64,000 nucleotides of DNA from Aquarana catesbeiana (lineage: Eukaryota; Chordata; Amphibia; Anura; Ranidae). A model generated the notes under the pieces. The model ran no database searches. It was given only the letters and a program-made list of their open reading frames with translations, and was not told where the DNA came from. A program made the translations under genes and the position numbers. Positions 9,949 to 20,920 of this stretch are shown here, piece after piece (the first letter of the stretch is position 1; the number at the start of each line of letters is the position of its first letter). The stretch lies in the NCBI RefSeq assembly GCF_042186555.1, contig NC_133326.1:437594846-437658845 (forward strand). Reading direction: 5' to 3'.

Positions 9949-10293
9949 AGCCGGGTACACACTAACTGTTGCACGAAAAAAAAAAACTGACAGCTCTGGT
10001 TGGAAACTGATCATGCAAGGTTAGTCCAGTGATCTCCCCCCACTGGGCTGTTGTGTTCTGACATGGGGAAGTCCCCCCCTCCGCCAGAACACTCTGATAG
10101 GGGTCGACTGCCATTGGCTGAGAACAATGATCAGGAGTCGGTCGGCTGCTGGTTTTCCAGAATGCACGTCCGGCAGAAGCTGACCGAACATCTGTCGGAC
10201 AGACCGACATACACACGGGCAGAATATTGGTCGTTTTTTTTTTTTTTTGAACCGGCAAATGTTTCCCGACATTCTACCCGTGTGTACAGGGCT
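9949..10293. mobile_element. Palindromic MITE (ends AGCCGGGTACACAC)
   Basis: The left end AGCCGGGTACACAC and the right end GTGTGTACAGGGCT are imperfect inverses. It directly abuts the MITE before it and Tc1 D after it. The resemblance to the TAATGCCCTGTACAC ends seen elsewhere suggests a hAT-type relative. Confidence 0.7.
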
Positions 10294-10296
10294 TTA

Positions 10297-11660
10297 CTCC
10301 ATACTTTGTTGAAACGCCTTTGGCAGCAGTTACAGCTTCAAGTCTTTTTGGGTATGAAGTGACAAGCTTAGCAAACCTGGAGTGCAGGATTTTCTGCCAT
10401 TCCTCTTTGCAGATCCTCTCAAGCTCAGTCACATTGGATGGGTACCATCAGTGGACAGCCATTTTCAGGTGTCTCCACAGATGTTCAATAAGCTTCAAGT
10501 GAGGGCTCTGGCTGGGCCACTCTAGGACAATCACAGAGTTGTCCCTAAGCCACTCTTGTGTTGTGTTGGCTGTGTGCTTAGGATCGTTGTCATGTTCGAA
10601 GGTGAACATTTCGACCCAGTCTGAGGTCCTGAGCGATGTGGAAAATGTTTTCATTGAGCATATCTGTGTACTTTGCTTCATTCAGCCTTCCCTCAAACCT
10701 GACCAGTTTCCCAGTCCCTGCTGCTGAAACACACCCCCACACCATGATGCTGCTACCACTATGCTTCATCGTTAGAATGGTATTGCACAGGTGATGAGCA
10801 GTGCCTGATTTCCTCCAGGCATAACATTTGAAATTAAGGCAAAACAGTTCAATTTTGGTTTAATCAGACCAGAGCATCTTGTGCCTCACAATTTGAGAGT
10901 CCTTCAGGTGCTTCTTTACTAACTCCAAATTGGCTTTCATGTGTTTTGCACATGAGGAGAGGCTTCTGTCCAGTCATTCTGCCATAAAGCCCAGATCAGT
11001 GGAAGGCTGCAGTGGCAGTGGTCCTTCTGAAACTTTGTCCCATCATCACGCAGGAGCTCTGGAGTTCAGTCAAAGTGAACATCAGGTTCTTGGTCACCTC
11101 TCCTACTAAGGCCTTTCTCCCCCAATTGCTCAGTTTGGCTGGGCATCCAGCTCTTGGAAGAGTCCTGGTTGTGCCAAAGTTCTTCCATTTGAGAGTCATG
11201 GCGGGCAACTGTGCTCTTCAGAACCTTCGGGGAAGAAGAATTTTTTTTTTGGAGCCTTTCTCAGATCTGTGTCTTGCAATAATCCTGTCTCTGAGCTCTT
11301 CAGGCAGTTCCTTTTACCTCATGACTTTTGTTCTGATACAGTATGCATTGCCAGCTGTAAGGGCTTTTATAGAGAGGTGTGTGCCTTTTCAAATCATGTC
11401 CAATCAATTTGATTTACCACAGGTGGACTGCATTTAAGATGTAGAACCATTTCAGCAACGATCGAGAGAAATGGTAGGCACCGCGCTTAATTCCAAGTGT
11501 TGTTGCAAAGTGAATTTGTATGCCAATGTGATATTTCAGTTTTCACTTTTTCATACATTTGCAAACATTTCTAAAATTCTGCTTTGACTTTGTCATTATG
11601 GGGTACTGAGTGTAAGATTAATCGGGCTGCAACATAACAAAAATGAAAAAAGCGAGAAGC
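10297..11660 (-). mobile_element. Tc1-like transposon D, both ends eroded
   Basis: A recognisable Tc1 body on the minus strand, with internal non-coding sequence near 11560-11650 (GACTTTGTCATTATGGGGTA-type block) typical of the subterminal region. Neither outermost terminal repeat is intact. The left edge meets the MITE at 10293. Confidence 0.75.
10448..11208 (-). pseudogene. Tc1 transposase D
   Basis: The minus strand encodes the N-terminal part (11208 down to 10996: TLKWKNFGTTRTLPRAGCPA, then KALVGEVTKNLMFTLTELQ) and, in another frame, the C-terminal part (10681 down to 10448). The latter has FTFEHDNDPKHTANTTQEWL and HLKLIEHLWRHLKMAVH, so the second Asp and final Glu of the DDE triad are kept. 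Frameshifts and stops separate the parts, and no ATG-initiated full frame survives. The product would be a TA-specific cut-and-paste transposase; this copy is dead. Confidence 0.8.
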
Positions 11661-12426
11661 TGCTGACATGCTGTTCACCTCACCTGTTTTGGATATCTTT
11701 CTATCTATATATAGATATATATAATATAGGTGTTCCCCGGGTTACAAACATCTGACTTACAAATGACTCGTACTTACAAACGGAGGGAGATAACAGGAAG
11801 TGAGAGGAAATCTACCCCCATAAAGGGAAATTCTCTCCTGTAAGTGTTATCCTGGGGAAAAAGATGTCTCCATTGTCGCTTTATTACCAATCCTTGTTAT
11901 AATTATACACAGTTGTGCTCATAAGTTTACATACCCTGGCAGAATTTATGATTTCTTGTCCATTTTTCAGAGAATATGAATGATAACACAAAAACTTTTG
12001 TTTCACTCATGGTTAGTGTTTGGTTGAAGCCATTTATTATCAATCAACTGTGCTTACTCTTTTAAAGTCATAATGGCAACAGAAACTACCCAAATGACCC
12101 TGATCAAAAGTTTACATACCCTGGTGATTTTGGCCTGATAACATGCACACAAGTTGACACAAAGGGGTTTAAATGACTATTAAAGGTAACCATCCTCACC
12201 TGTGATCTGTTTGCTTGTAATTAGTGTGTGTGTATAAAAGGTCAATGACTTTCTGGACTCCTGACAGTCCCTTGCATCTTTCATCCAGTGCTGCACTGAC
12301 ATTTCTGGATTCTGAGTCATGGAGAAAGCAAAAGACTTGTCAAAGGATCTGCGGGAAAAGGTAGTTGAACTGTATAAAACAGGAAAGGGATATAAAAAGA
12401 TATCCAAGGAATTGAGAATGCCAATC

Positions 12427-13247
12427 TCAATTAGGGGAAGGGGACAGGACGGCATGCTTAGCTGATTAGCTGTTAGGAACGATCAGCATACCATCCCGTT
12501 ACCGGCTGGTTTCAACCATTCATTTTTTGCTTGATGTAGAATGGCGCACTGAAGCACCTGGATATTGTGAGTACCCTGTGTGGGACCTGTTTATTTTTGG
12601 TTCAATAAATTGCATAAACATACTACACTATGAGATCCTTTTTTCATTGATTTACTGCGGCACATTGGCGATTGATCCAGGATCCCAGACGCACTGTTGA
12701 ACCCTGTAGTGGTTCCAAAGAGTGTATTGACCAAGCTTAAAACGAAGATCACACACCTTAAGGTGAGCCTTCATTACATGGGGGGGAACACCTGAGTGAG
12801 AACACAGCGTCTGATTATCGCATCACTTTCACAGCATACTGAATCGCATGAAGTGTGGAGCACCTGTAAATTGGATCAATTTGAACTTTGCACAGTGCAC
12901 TTAAGCACTTTTATAATTCCAGTGTTTGGATCTATTTCCACGGACTTATTTGCTTTGAAAATTTTTTTTTTCACTATATAAATGTACATTGTCACTTTAT
13001 TATTTGGCTATTAAGCACGTGTCATTTTATATATTTTTCACTATATGTTTTATTCATTATTATTACCACGGTGTAGAGGATATATTTTTACCAGTTCAGA
13101 GGCTTTTTGCTTATACCTTTGATAGCGCAGCGTTTTTAATGTGATTTTAGTACTTTTACATGGTTTATTAAACATATTTACCGCTTGCAGCTGATTCAAA
13201 GAGGATTTATTGGTTTATTATCGTTAGTGGAGGACGTTCTATATAAT
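12427..13247. mobile_element. Unclassified retro-type insertion in Tc1 E with 15-bp target duplication
   Basis: The 821-bp segment lies between direct repeats of TTGAGAATGCCAATC (12412-12426 and 13248-13262), and the transposase reading frame continues across the excised segment. It has no ORF of note and contains AATAAA-like sites. The duplication length suggests target-primed retrotransposition. I do not recognise the family. Confidence 0.65.
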
Positions 13248-13532
13248 TTGAGAATGCCAATCAGCAGTGTTCAAACTCTAATCAAGAAGTTGAAAATGAG
13301 GGGTTCTGTTGAAATCAAACCACGGTCAGGTGGACCAACTAAATTTTCAGCCACAACTGCCAGGAAAATTGTTCGGGATGCAAAGACCCACAAATGACTA
13401 CAGGACTCTCTGAAAACATGTGGTGTGGCTGTTTCAAGATGCACAATAAGGAGGCACTTGAAGAAAGATGGGCTGCATGGTCGAGTTGCCAGAAGAAAGC
13501 CATTACTACACAAATGCCACAAAGTATTCCAC

Positions 13533-13960
13533 TTATGCTGCACACATGCGGTCGGAATTTCCGTCAAAAAAAGTGTGATGGGAGCTTTTGGTCGGATATT
13601 CCGACCGTGTGTATGCTCCATCCAACTTTTTCTGTCTGAATTTCCGCCAGCAAAAGATTGAGAGCTGGTTCTCTTTTTCCGATGGAAAAAGTTCTTGACG
13701 GAAATTTCATTCATCTGCATGCAATTCCGACGCCCAAAAAAATACGCATGCTCGGAAACAATTCGACGCATGCTCGGAAGCATTGAACTTCATTTTCTCG
13801 GCTCGTCGTAGTGTTGTTTGTCACCGCGTTCTTGAGGGTTGAAAGTTCAGAGAACTTTTGTGTGACCGTGGGTATGCAAGCCAAGCTTGAGCGGAATTCC
13901 GTTGGAAAAACCATCCAAGATTTTTCCGACGGAAATTCCGCTCGCGTGTACGGGGCATTA
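13533..13960. mobile_element. hAT-like palindromic MITE (TAATGCCC...GGGCATTA family) in Tc1 E
   Basis: The right end CGTGTACGGGGCATTA and a degraded left end TTATGCTGCACACATGCGG face each other. The interior repeats GGTCGGAATTTCCG and its inverse. The same family occurs at 52661-53100 and 54631-55569. It splits the transposase of Tc1 E. Confidence 0.75.
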
Positions 13961-14805
13961 TAATATGCCAAACAGCACAGAGACAAGCCTCAAACCTTCT
14001 GGCACAGTCATTTGGAATGATGAGACCAAAATTGAGCTTTTTGGCACAACCATAAACGCTACATTTGGAGAGGAGTCAACAAGGCCTATGATGAAAGGTA
14101 CACCATTCCTACTGTGAATCACAAAGGTGGATCGCTGATGTTTTGGGGATGTGTGAGCTACAAGGGCACAGGAAATTTGATCAAAATTGATGACAAGATG
14201 AATGCAGTATGTTATCAAAAAATACTGGAGGAATATTTGCATTCATCAGTCAGGAAGCTGCGCATGGGATGTACCTGGACATTCCAACATGACAATGAGC
14301 CAAAACACAAGGCCAAGTTGACCAGTCATTGGCTACAGCAGAATAAAGTGAAGGTTCTGGAGTGGCCATCTCAGTGTCCTGACCTCAATATCATTGAGCC
14401 ACTCTGGGGAGATCTCAAACGTGCAGTTCATGCAAGACAGCCCAAGAATTTATAGGAACTGGAAGCTTTTTGCCAAGAGGAATGGGCAGCTGTATCATCT
14501 GAGAAGATAAAGAGCCCCATCCACAAATACCACAAAAGACTTCAAGCTGTCATTAATGTTAAAGGTGGCAATACATGATATTAAGAATTGGGGTATCTAA
14601 ACTTATGATCAGGGTTATCGGTAGTGTCTGTTTCCATTATGATTTAAAAAGAGTAAACATAGTTGATTGATAATAAATTGTTTCAGCCGAACACTAACCA
14701 TGAGTCAAAGAAATGTTTTCATGTTATCATTCATATTCTCTGAAAAATGGACAAGAAATCATAAATTCTGCCAGGGTATGTAAACTTATGAGCACAACTG
14801 TGTAT

Positions 14806-14808
<3 letters not shown>

Positions 14809-14873
<65 letters not shown>
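14809..14873. repeat. (AT)n microsatellite between two Tc1 elements
   Basis: About 32 AT dinucleotides without interruption, placed exactly between the right end of Tc1 E and the left end of Tc1 F. Confidence 0.95.
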
Positions 14874-14876
<3 letters not shown>

Positions 14877-14877
14877 A

Positions 14878-16213
14878 CAGTGACCTATAAACTGTACAAC
14901 TCAATTGAAAAGCAAACTAAAATCTTTTGGGGGGGGGGGGAGTAAAAAAATAAAATAAAATAATGTGCTTGCATAAGTGTGCCCACCCTCTTATAACTGG
15001 GGATGTAGCTGTGTTCAGAATTAAGCAATCATATTGAAACACATGTTAACTAAGAGTCAGTGCACACATGTTATCATTTAAAGTACCTTTGATTAACCCC
15101 AGGTAAAGTTCAGTTGTTCTAGTAGGTCTTTCCTGACATTTTCTTAGTCGCATCCTATAGCAAAAGCCATTATCCGCAGAGAGCTTCCAAAGCATCAGAG
15201 GAATCTCATTGTTAAAAGGTATCAGTCAGAAGAAGGGTACAAAATAATTTCCAAGGCATTAGATATGCCATGGAACACAGTGAAGACAGTCATCATCAAG
15301 TGAAGAAAATATGACACAACAGTGACATTACCAAGAACTGGATGTCCCTCCAAAATTGATGAAAAGACGAGACGAAAACTGGTCAGGGAGGCTGCCAAGA
15401 GGCCTACAGCAACACTAAAGCAGCTGCAGGAGTATCTGACAAGTACTGGCTGTGTGGTACATGTGACAACAATCTCCCATATTCTTCATATGTCTGGGCT
15501 ATGGGGGTAGAGTGGCAAGATGGAAGGAAAACATCCAAGCCTGGCTAAATTTTGCAAAAACACATCTGAAGGTTCCCAGAAGCATGTTCGAAAATGTGTT
15601 ATGGTCTGATGAAACCAAGGTTGAACTATTTGGCCATAATTCTAAAAGATTTGTTTGGCGCAAAAACAACACTGCTCATCACCAATAGAAAACACCATAC
15701 CCACTGTGAAGCATGGTGGTGGCAGCATCACACTTTGGGGCTGTTTTTCTTCAGCTGGAACAGGTGCCTTAGTCTAGGCAGAGACAATTATGAACAGTTC
15801 CAAATACCGGTCAATAATGTCACAAAACCTTCAGGCTTCTACTAGATTGCTGACCATGAAGAGGAACTTCATCTTTCAGCATGGCAACCACTTAACACAT
15901 ACATCCAAATCAACAAAGGAATGGCTTTACCGGAAGAAGATGAAAGTTTTGGAATGGCCCAGCCAGAGCCCAGACCTGAATCCGATTGAAAATCTGTAGG
16001 GTGATCTGAAGAGGGCTGTGCATAGGAGATGCCCTCGCAATCTGACAGATTTGGAGTGTTTTTGTAAAGAAGACTGGGCAAATATTGCCAAGTCAAGATG
16101 ATAGACTCATACCCAAAAAGACTGTGCTGTAATAAAATCAAAAGGTGCTTCAACAAAGTATTAGTTTTAAGGGTGTGCACACTTATGCAAAGATATTATT
16201 TTAGTTTATGCTG
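14878..16213 (+). mobile_element. Tc1-like transposon F, right terminus eroded
   Basis: The left end starts CAGTGACCTATAAACTG after TA (14876-14877). Inner repeat blocks (TTGCATAAGTGTGC at left, GCACACTTATGCAAAG at right) are inverses, confirming both sides, but the outermost right end is lost. Confidence 0.8.
15160..16170 (+). pseudogene. Tc1 transposase F, heavily decayed
   Basis: Readable blocks include NLIVKRYQSEEGYKIISKAL (HTH), TTVTLPRTGCPSKIDEKTRR, TIPTVKHGGGSITLWGCFSS and WPSQSPDLNPIENL, followed by a stop in place of the tryptophan after the final catalytic Glu. The first catalytic motif reads WSDETKV with a stop at the W codon region (about 15601-15610). The second has become FQHGNHLTHTSK, losing the catalytic Asp. 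At least six stops or frameshifts are present. Confidence 0.8.
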
Positions 16214-16735
16214 ACTGAGAGCCGAATAAACAGGAGATGATGGCTCTGTGATTTCCTCCACTGCATTGATGAGAAATGGTGAGGCTGCAGATGGGCGCAG
16301 ATCAGGCTGCAGATGGGCACAGATCAGGCTGCATTGAAGCTGTAGATGGCCACAGATCAGGCTGCATTGAAGCTGCAGATGGGCACAGATCAGGCTGCAT
16401 TGAAGCTGCAGATGGGCACAGATCAGGCTGCATTGAAGCTGCAGATGGGCACAGATCAGGCTGCATTGATGGGCACTGACCATTATTTTGCTTCAAATTG
16501 GTTTATTAAAAAAAAAAGTTATTTTCCTGAAACTTCCCTCTTAAATTGAAGGTCCATGTTATACGCCGATAAATACGGTAATTAATACAACTAACAAATA
16601 ATATACTGTATATTTTGTGTGTGTCTTCCATATACCTTTACTGGTACTGTGAGAGTGCATGTGGTATGATCAGTAATCACCTGTGCACTGATAATGGGGA
16701 ATTATAGGCAATCTACTTTTCTGGCTTCTCTTTAA
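16214..16735. repeat. Repeat segment with 33-bp minisatellite (unit GCAGATGGGCACAGATCAGG...)
   Basis: From about 16283 to 16480 a unit of 33 bp (with 22-bp short units at the start, so built in steps of 11 bp) repeats about five times. The lack of stop codons makes it open in several frames on both strands, which I read as an artefact rather than a gene. The flank ends in GCCGATAAATACGGTA (about 16568), a terminus I recognise as typical of a dispersed amphibian repeat, superfamily not assigned. Confidence 0.75.
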
Positions 16736-18015
16736 AGTGTAAGTTCACCTTTACAGAAAAATTTATAAGGTGAACTTACACAGGACCCCCTCCTTACCCC
16801 CCAGTCCTGCTGTTCTGCAGCACGGCGATCTCCCATTCTGAGCCCCAGTATAGCCACCTCACGGCTCCAGGGCCTAGAAATCCCCTCAGCGTTCACTCTT
16901 CTTCTTCCCTGCTGAGAGGACGGGCTACGCGGGTTTTGGTTGGTCCGTGCCACCCATGTGACCAATTAGAATTAAGCTCCAGAGATTTCTAAGCCCCAGA
17001 GCCATGAGACAGCTATACCGAGGCTCAGAACGAGAGATTGCCGCACTGCAGGTCAGCGGGAGGGGGGAACGGTTGTCATGTGTAAGTTTGTTAAACCTGT
17101 CTGAAGTTATGTGCCCTCCTGTCCTCCTATAGGGAGCTGGCAATACTGCTTCTGCTACATTGAAATCCCAAGCAGTGTTGTTAGCCCTGTCTGCATTTTC
17201 CCCTTCTGAACTACAGAACCCCTGACACCTCCCCCTTCTAATTTTTTTGTCAATAAAATAGGGAAGGGGAGGCGGTGTTGTGAAGTATAAGGAGCATTCC
17301 CCTCTACTCATCTCCATCACATAAGAGGGAGGTGTTCCTGTACTATATTAAATGGCATCTACACTGTACTGTTGGGGCGGCTTATCTGATGGCCAATCAG
17401 TGGCCAACCAAAGAAGCACACAAGGCAGGCTGACAATGCAGCTCAGCCTTGGTTCACTCTAATGCGATTTTGGATGTGTTCCAAAATGCATGGAATCGCA
17501 TAAGTGAAATAAAATGATTTTCTTTGAAGGCCGCTCACATATATGCAGTCGGAATGCCATGCGTTACGTGATACAATAAGTGTCCTGTGCATGTTTGGAG
17601 TGGTGTGGTCTGATTTTGAGCTCCATATAGTCAACTGGAAACTGCATGCAAAATGCATATTTGTTCATAAATAAGGCGATTCCAGTGTGATTTGTACAAG
17701 TTTGTGCAGTGTTTCAAAAGAGAGAATATATCCAAATAGAATATTAACCACATTGGAATCACAGCTGAACCCACATCAGCTCGCAGTGGATGTGATCCTT
17801 GAAATTGCACAAGAAACAGACATCTGCTACCCCAACCTCCCCCCCTGTTTTTTTTTCGTACCCAGTTTAGGAGATGTAAGCCTGCAACAGGAAGTGCCGT
17901 TATTGTCAGGATCTCTAGGAAAGAAAAATGTTTTATATTTTACATAAGAAATGTGCTTAATGAATGTATACACTGGTGTAACATATACTAAAAAACTCGG
18001 TTTAAATCCTAATTT
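16736..18015. other. Unclassified interval
   Basis: It begins with AAAGTGTAAGTTCACC, which with the later AAGGTGAACTTACAC (about 16769-16783) forms a short inverted repeat at a TTAA site; the partner end was not found. No gene or exon is recognised in the rest. Confidence 0.4.
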
Positions 18016-18019
18016 TTAA

Positions 18020-18213
18020 AGAGCAACTGTCATCCCTGTCTCGCAGCGCCTCCTCCTCTGACCCGCTGTTGACTCACTGACAGTACCATTCACTTTAATG
18101 GAACAGTTGGTGATGCGGCAGTGACACAACAAGGTGATGGACATGGCGGCAGCAGGTGAGTGGATGCCCACTAACAGGCACTGCCATGATGGATCTGAAA
18201 TGACAGGTGCTCT
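18020..18213. mobile_element. TTAA-flanked MITE
   Basis: The ends AGAGCAACTGTCATC and GACAGGTGCTCT are imperfect inverses, bounded by TTAA at 18016-18019 and 18214-18217. piggyBac-type target preference is inferred. Confidence 0.65.
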
Positions 18214-18217
18214 TTAA

Positions 18218-19366
18218 ATGCAAGGACTCATTCTTGCTGGTAGGTAGAATCTTTAATATTTGCAAACAAAATTAAGTTGTCCTATTTAGAATAATAAGCC
18301 GTCAGGTTAGTAAAACAGTACAATAACAACAATATCAGAACAGATTCAATCATACAGTTTGCGGTGTACACAGATTTGCAAAACAATCTGATAAAGGAAT
18401 ATTCCTGAACTTTGTTTTATCTCATGGTTACTGTGAAATTGTGTGAATGCACGAATGCAGTGCATGTTATCTCAGCTTACAGAGCTTGGCTCAGCTTACA
18501 GAGCTTGGATTCATTGAATGAGTTTACCAAAAATGTACATATTGCAGAATATACAGCCTCATGCTACATAACTAAGCTCCATTTCATGCCGAATAAACTA
18601 AATTATTATTGCATCTTAAATAAAAAACTATCTTTAGATAGATTTTTACTTCTAAAGCATTTTATTAAAATACATTTGAAAAAAATCTAAAATATCCAAT
18701 TTGAATTAAAAAAAAAAAATCTGATTTAAATAAAAAAAAATCCTGATTTTTGATTTTTTTTAAATTTAATCATTGATTCTTATCCACCCTGGCATTGTGT
18801 GTGGATGCTTAAATAGGGCCTGATGAAAGACTTGTTTCAGCACTTGAAATACTGACCAGATTTCTCCCTTATGGATCTGTGGAGAACTCTGTGGACAGTC
18901 TTATACATTTTTAACAGTTAAACATCACTACCCAACCTAGGGTACCCTGATAACCCTCATACCAATTGCTGGGTTAGAAAATTTTACAAATAAAACCTTC
19001 ATTTTTCCTACCCAGTATAGGCTCTCTGTGCTCGATTATTCTCATATGCACCAGTTTTATCCAGGGCCGGCGCTACCACTAGGCAATCTAGACAGCCTCC
19101 TAGGGCACACTGCCTCCTAGGGCGCCCGGCCGCTGGTGTTCTTACTCTCCTCTTCATCATGTAACTAACTCAATAGGCAGACGCTCTGTCCATACGTAGG
19201 GTCAGAGGCGCAGTGGTGGAGGACTGTGTGCCAACGGAAGCAAACATCCCCTGCCTCTATGATCAGTGACCTCACTAGTCTCTGAATATTGTTGTCTGGA
19301 CTGTCCTAGTACATCCAGCAATGCCTTTCTGCCCAGCCCATACATGATTCCTATACTGGGTCATGT
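18218..19366. other. Unclassified interval
   Basis: AT-rich intron-like DNA with a short direct repeat (AGCTTACAGAGCTTGG twice near 18474-18508) and A/T tracts. No gene or recognisable element. ATACTGG at 19353-19359 may be one side of the PLE target duplication. Confidence 0.4.
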
Positions 19367-19490
19367 GACAAGAAAAGGAGTTCCCCTAAATTGACTTTTT
19401 AGGCAACTAATAGTGTTTATAATAGAAATATACAAGAGTAATATAATAACAATAGATTTTATTTTATTAATAAACATAATTAAAATGAAA
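19367..19490 (+). repeat. Outer inverted arm of the PLE (left)
   Basis: GACAAGAAAAGGAGTTCCCC and the following sequence are the reverse complement of 33201-33332, with few changes. Confidence 0.9.
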
Positions 19491-19569
19491 CATCGATTCA
19501 TCTAAACACAGTTTGTTACTGTCACCCTAACAAAGAGGTTATATGAAGAGACCTCCTTACACCCAACGT

Positions 19570-19599
19570 GTTTCGGGATACCGTATGGTCCTTCTTCAG
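19570..19599 (-). ncRNA. Hammerhead-like motif in the PLE left arm (hypothetical)
   Basis: On the minus strand the order is CTGAAGA, an A, GGACC - ATAC - GGT(AT)CC as a bulged stem, then GAAAC, followed by ACGTTGGG. This again fits the CUGANGA - stem II - GAAA pattern. Hammerhead motifs are an established feature of PLE LTR-like ends. Stem I, stem III and cleavage are not shown here. Confidence 0.4.
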
Positions 19600-20920
19600 G
19601 GGTGCAAAGGAAGGAGGAATTCATCTAAAGCATGATTAAAATATAGATTCAGTATCTTTGAGTGGCGCATTTACCAACATGAAATACATAGATGCTAGAC
19701 TGTTAAAGTAATTCACTTACATAGAGTTGAATGATGAGATAATTTTCAATATTTCATTGTACCGCATATAAAAGTGTAGATAAACAGCATGATATAATTG
19801 TGCTGGTGGGGGTGCTATCTCAAGGCAAAAGGGCATCAGAGAGGTCTGGAAAGCTACTCGATGTTACTGTCCTCCAGAGGGTGGGCGTCTTCCTACATTC
19901 CAAGGCAGCAGGACGCCCAGAAGAATTATACTGGGGCTAGAAATGGAAATCCCTAGAAGTGAAAAAGATGTACTAGATTGTAACTCAAGGTAAGAGGTAT
20001 CAAGCTCATAGTATTTACTGCTCAAAACATGTATAACCACTTGACGACCGCCTCACGCCGATTTACGTCGGCAAGGTGGCACGGACAGGCAAAATCACGT
20101 ACATATACGTGATTTGCCTTCCGCGGGTGGGGGGTCCAATCGGACCCCCCCCCCGGTGCCCGAGGCGGTCGTCTTTTGTCCAGCGGCGATCAGAGGTGAG
20201 GGGGAGGCCATCCGTTCGTGGCCCCCCCTTGTGATCGCCGCCGGCCAATCAGATCACTTCCTTTGCTGCTGTATGCTAAACAGCAGCAAAGGAAATGATG
20301 TCATCTCTCCTCGGCTCGGTATTCCGTTGCAGCGACGAGGAGAGAAGACTTCACTGTGAGTGCACCAACACTACACAACACAGTAGAACATGCCAGGCAC
20401 ACAAAACACCCCGATCCCCCCCCCCGATCCCCCCCAATCACCCCCCCCCCTTCCCTGTCACAAACTGACACCAGCAGTTTTTTTTTTTTCTGATTACTGC
20501 ATTGGTGTCAGTTTGTGACAGTTACAGTGTTGGGACAGTGAATATTAGCCCCCTGTAGGTCTAGGATACCCCCCTAACCCCCCCTAATAAAGTTTTAACC
20601 CCTTGATCACCCCCCGTCACCAGTGTCGCTAAGCGATCATTTTTCTGATCGCTGTATTAGTGTCGCTGGTGACGCTAGTTAGGGACCTAAATATTTAGGT
20701 TCGCCGTCAGCGTTTTATAGCGACAGGGACCCCCATATACTACCTAATAAATGTTTTAACCCCTTGATGGCCCCCTAGTTAACCCTTTCACCACTGATCA
20801 CCGTATAAGTGTTACGGGTGACGCTGGTTAGTTTGTTTATTTTTTTTAGTGTCAGGGCACCCGCCGTTTATTACCGAATAAAGGTTTAGCCCCCTGATCG
20901 CCCGGCGGTGATATGCGTCG

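Larger units (their letters stand above)
12319..14578 (+). pseudogene. Tc1 transposase E, interrupted twice, DDE triad present
   Basis: The ATG at 12319 starts MEKAKDLSKDLREKVVELYK. The HTH region is cut by a retro-type insertion and resumes at 13248 with PISSVQTLIKKLKMRGSVE and the GRKP-like linker. It is cut again by a hAT-type MITE in the inter-domain region and resumes at about 13963 (YAKQHRDKPQTF). The catalytic motifs VIWNDETKIELFG, FQHDNEPKHKAK and LNIIEPLWGDLKRAV retain all three acidic residues. In-frame stops occur after DAKTHK (13395) and ARQPKNL (14453), with frameshifts between pieces. The terminal GGNT before TGA at 14576 fits the family's C-terminus. Confidence 0.88.
11908..14802 (+). 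mobile_element. Tc1-like transposon E with two later insertions
   Basis: The ends CACAGTTGTGCTCATAAGTT and AACTTATGAGCACAACTGTG are flanked by TA (11906-11907 and 14803-14804). The inverted repeats extend about 210 bp and include the AGAATTTATGATTTCTTGTCC block. Removing the insertions at 12427-13247 and 13533-13960 leaves about 1.65 kb, the normal family length. Confidence 0.92.

Noticed and set aside
16276..16549. Repetitive open frames on both strands
   Set aside because: They follow the 33-bp minisatellite; no start context, domain or conservation.
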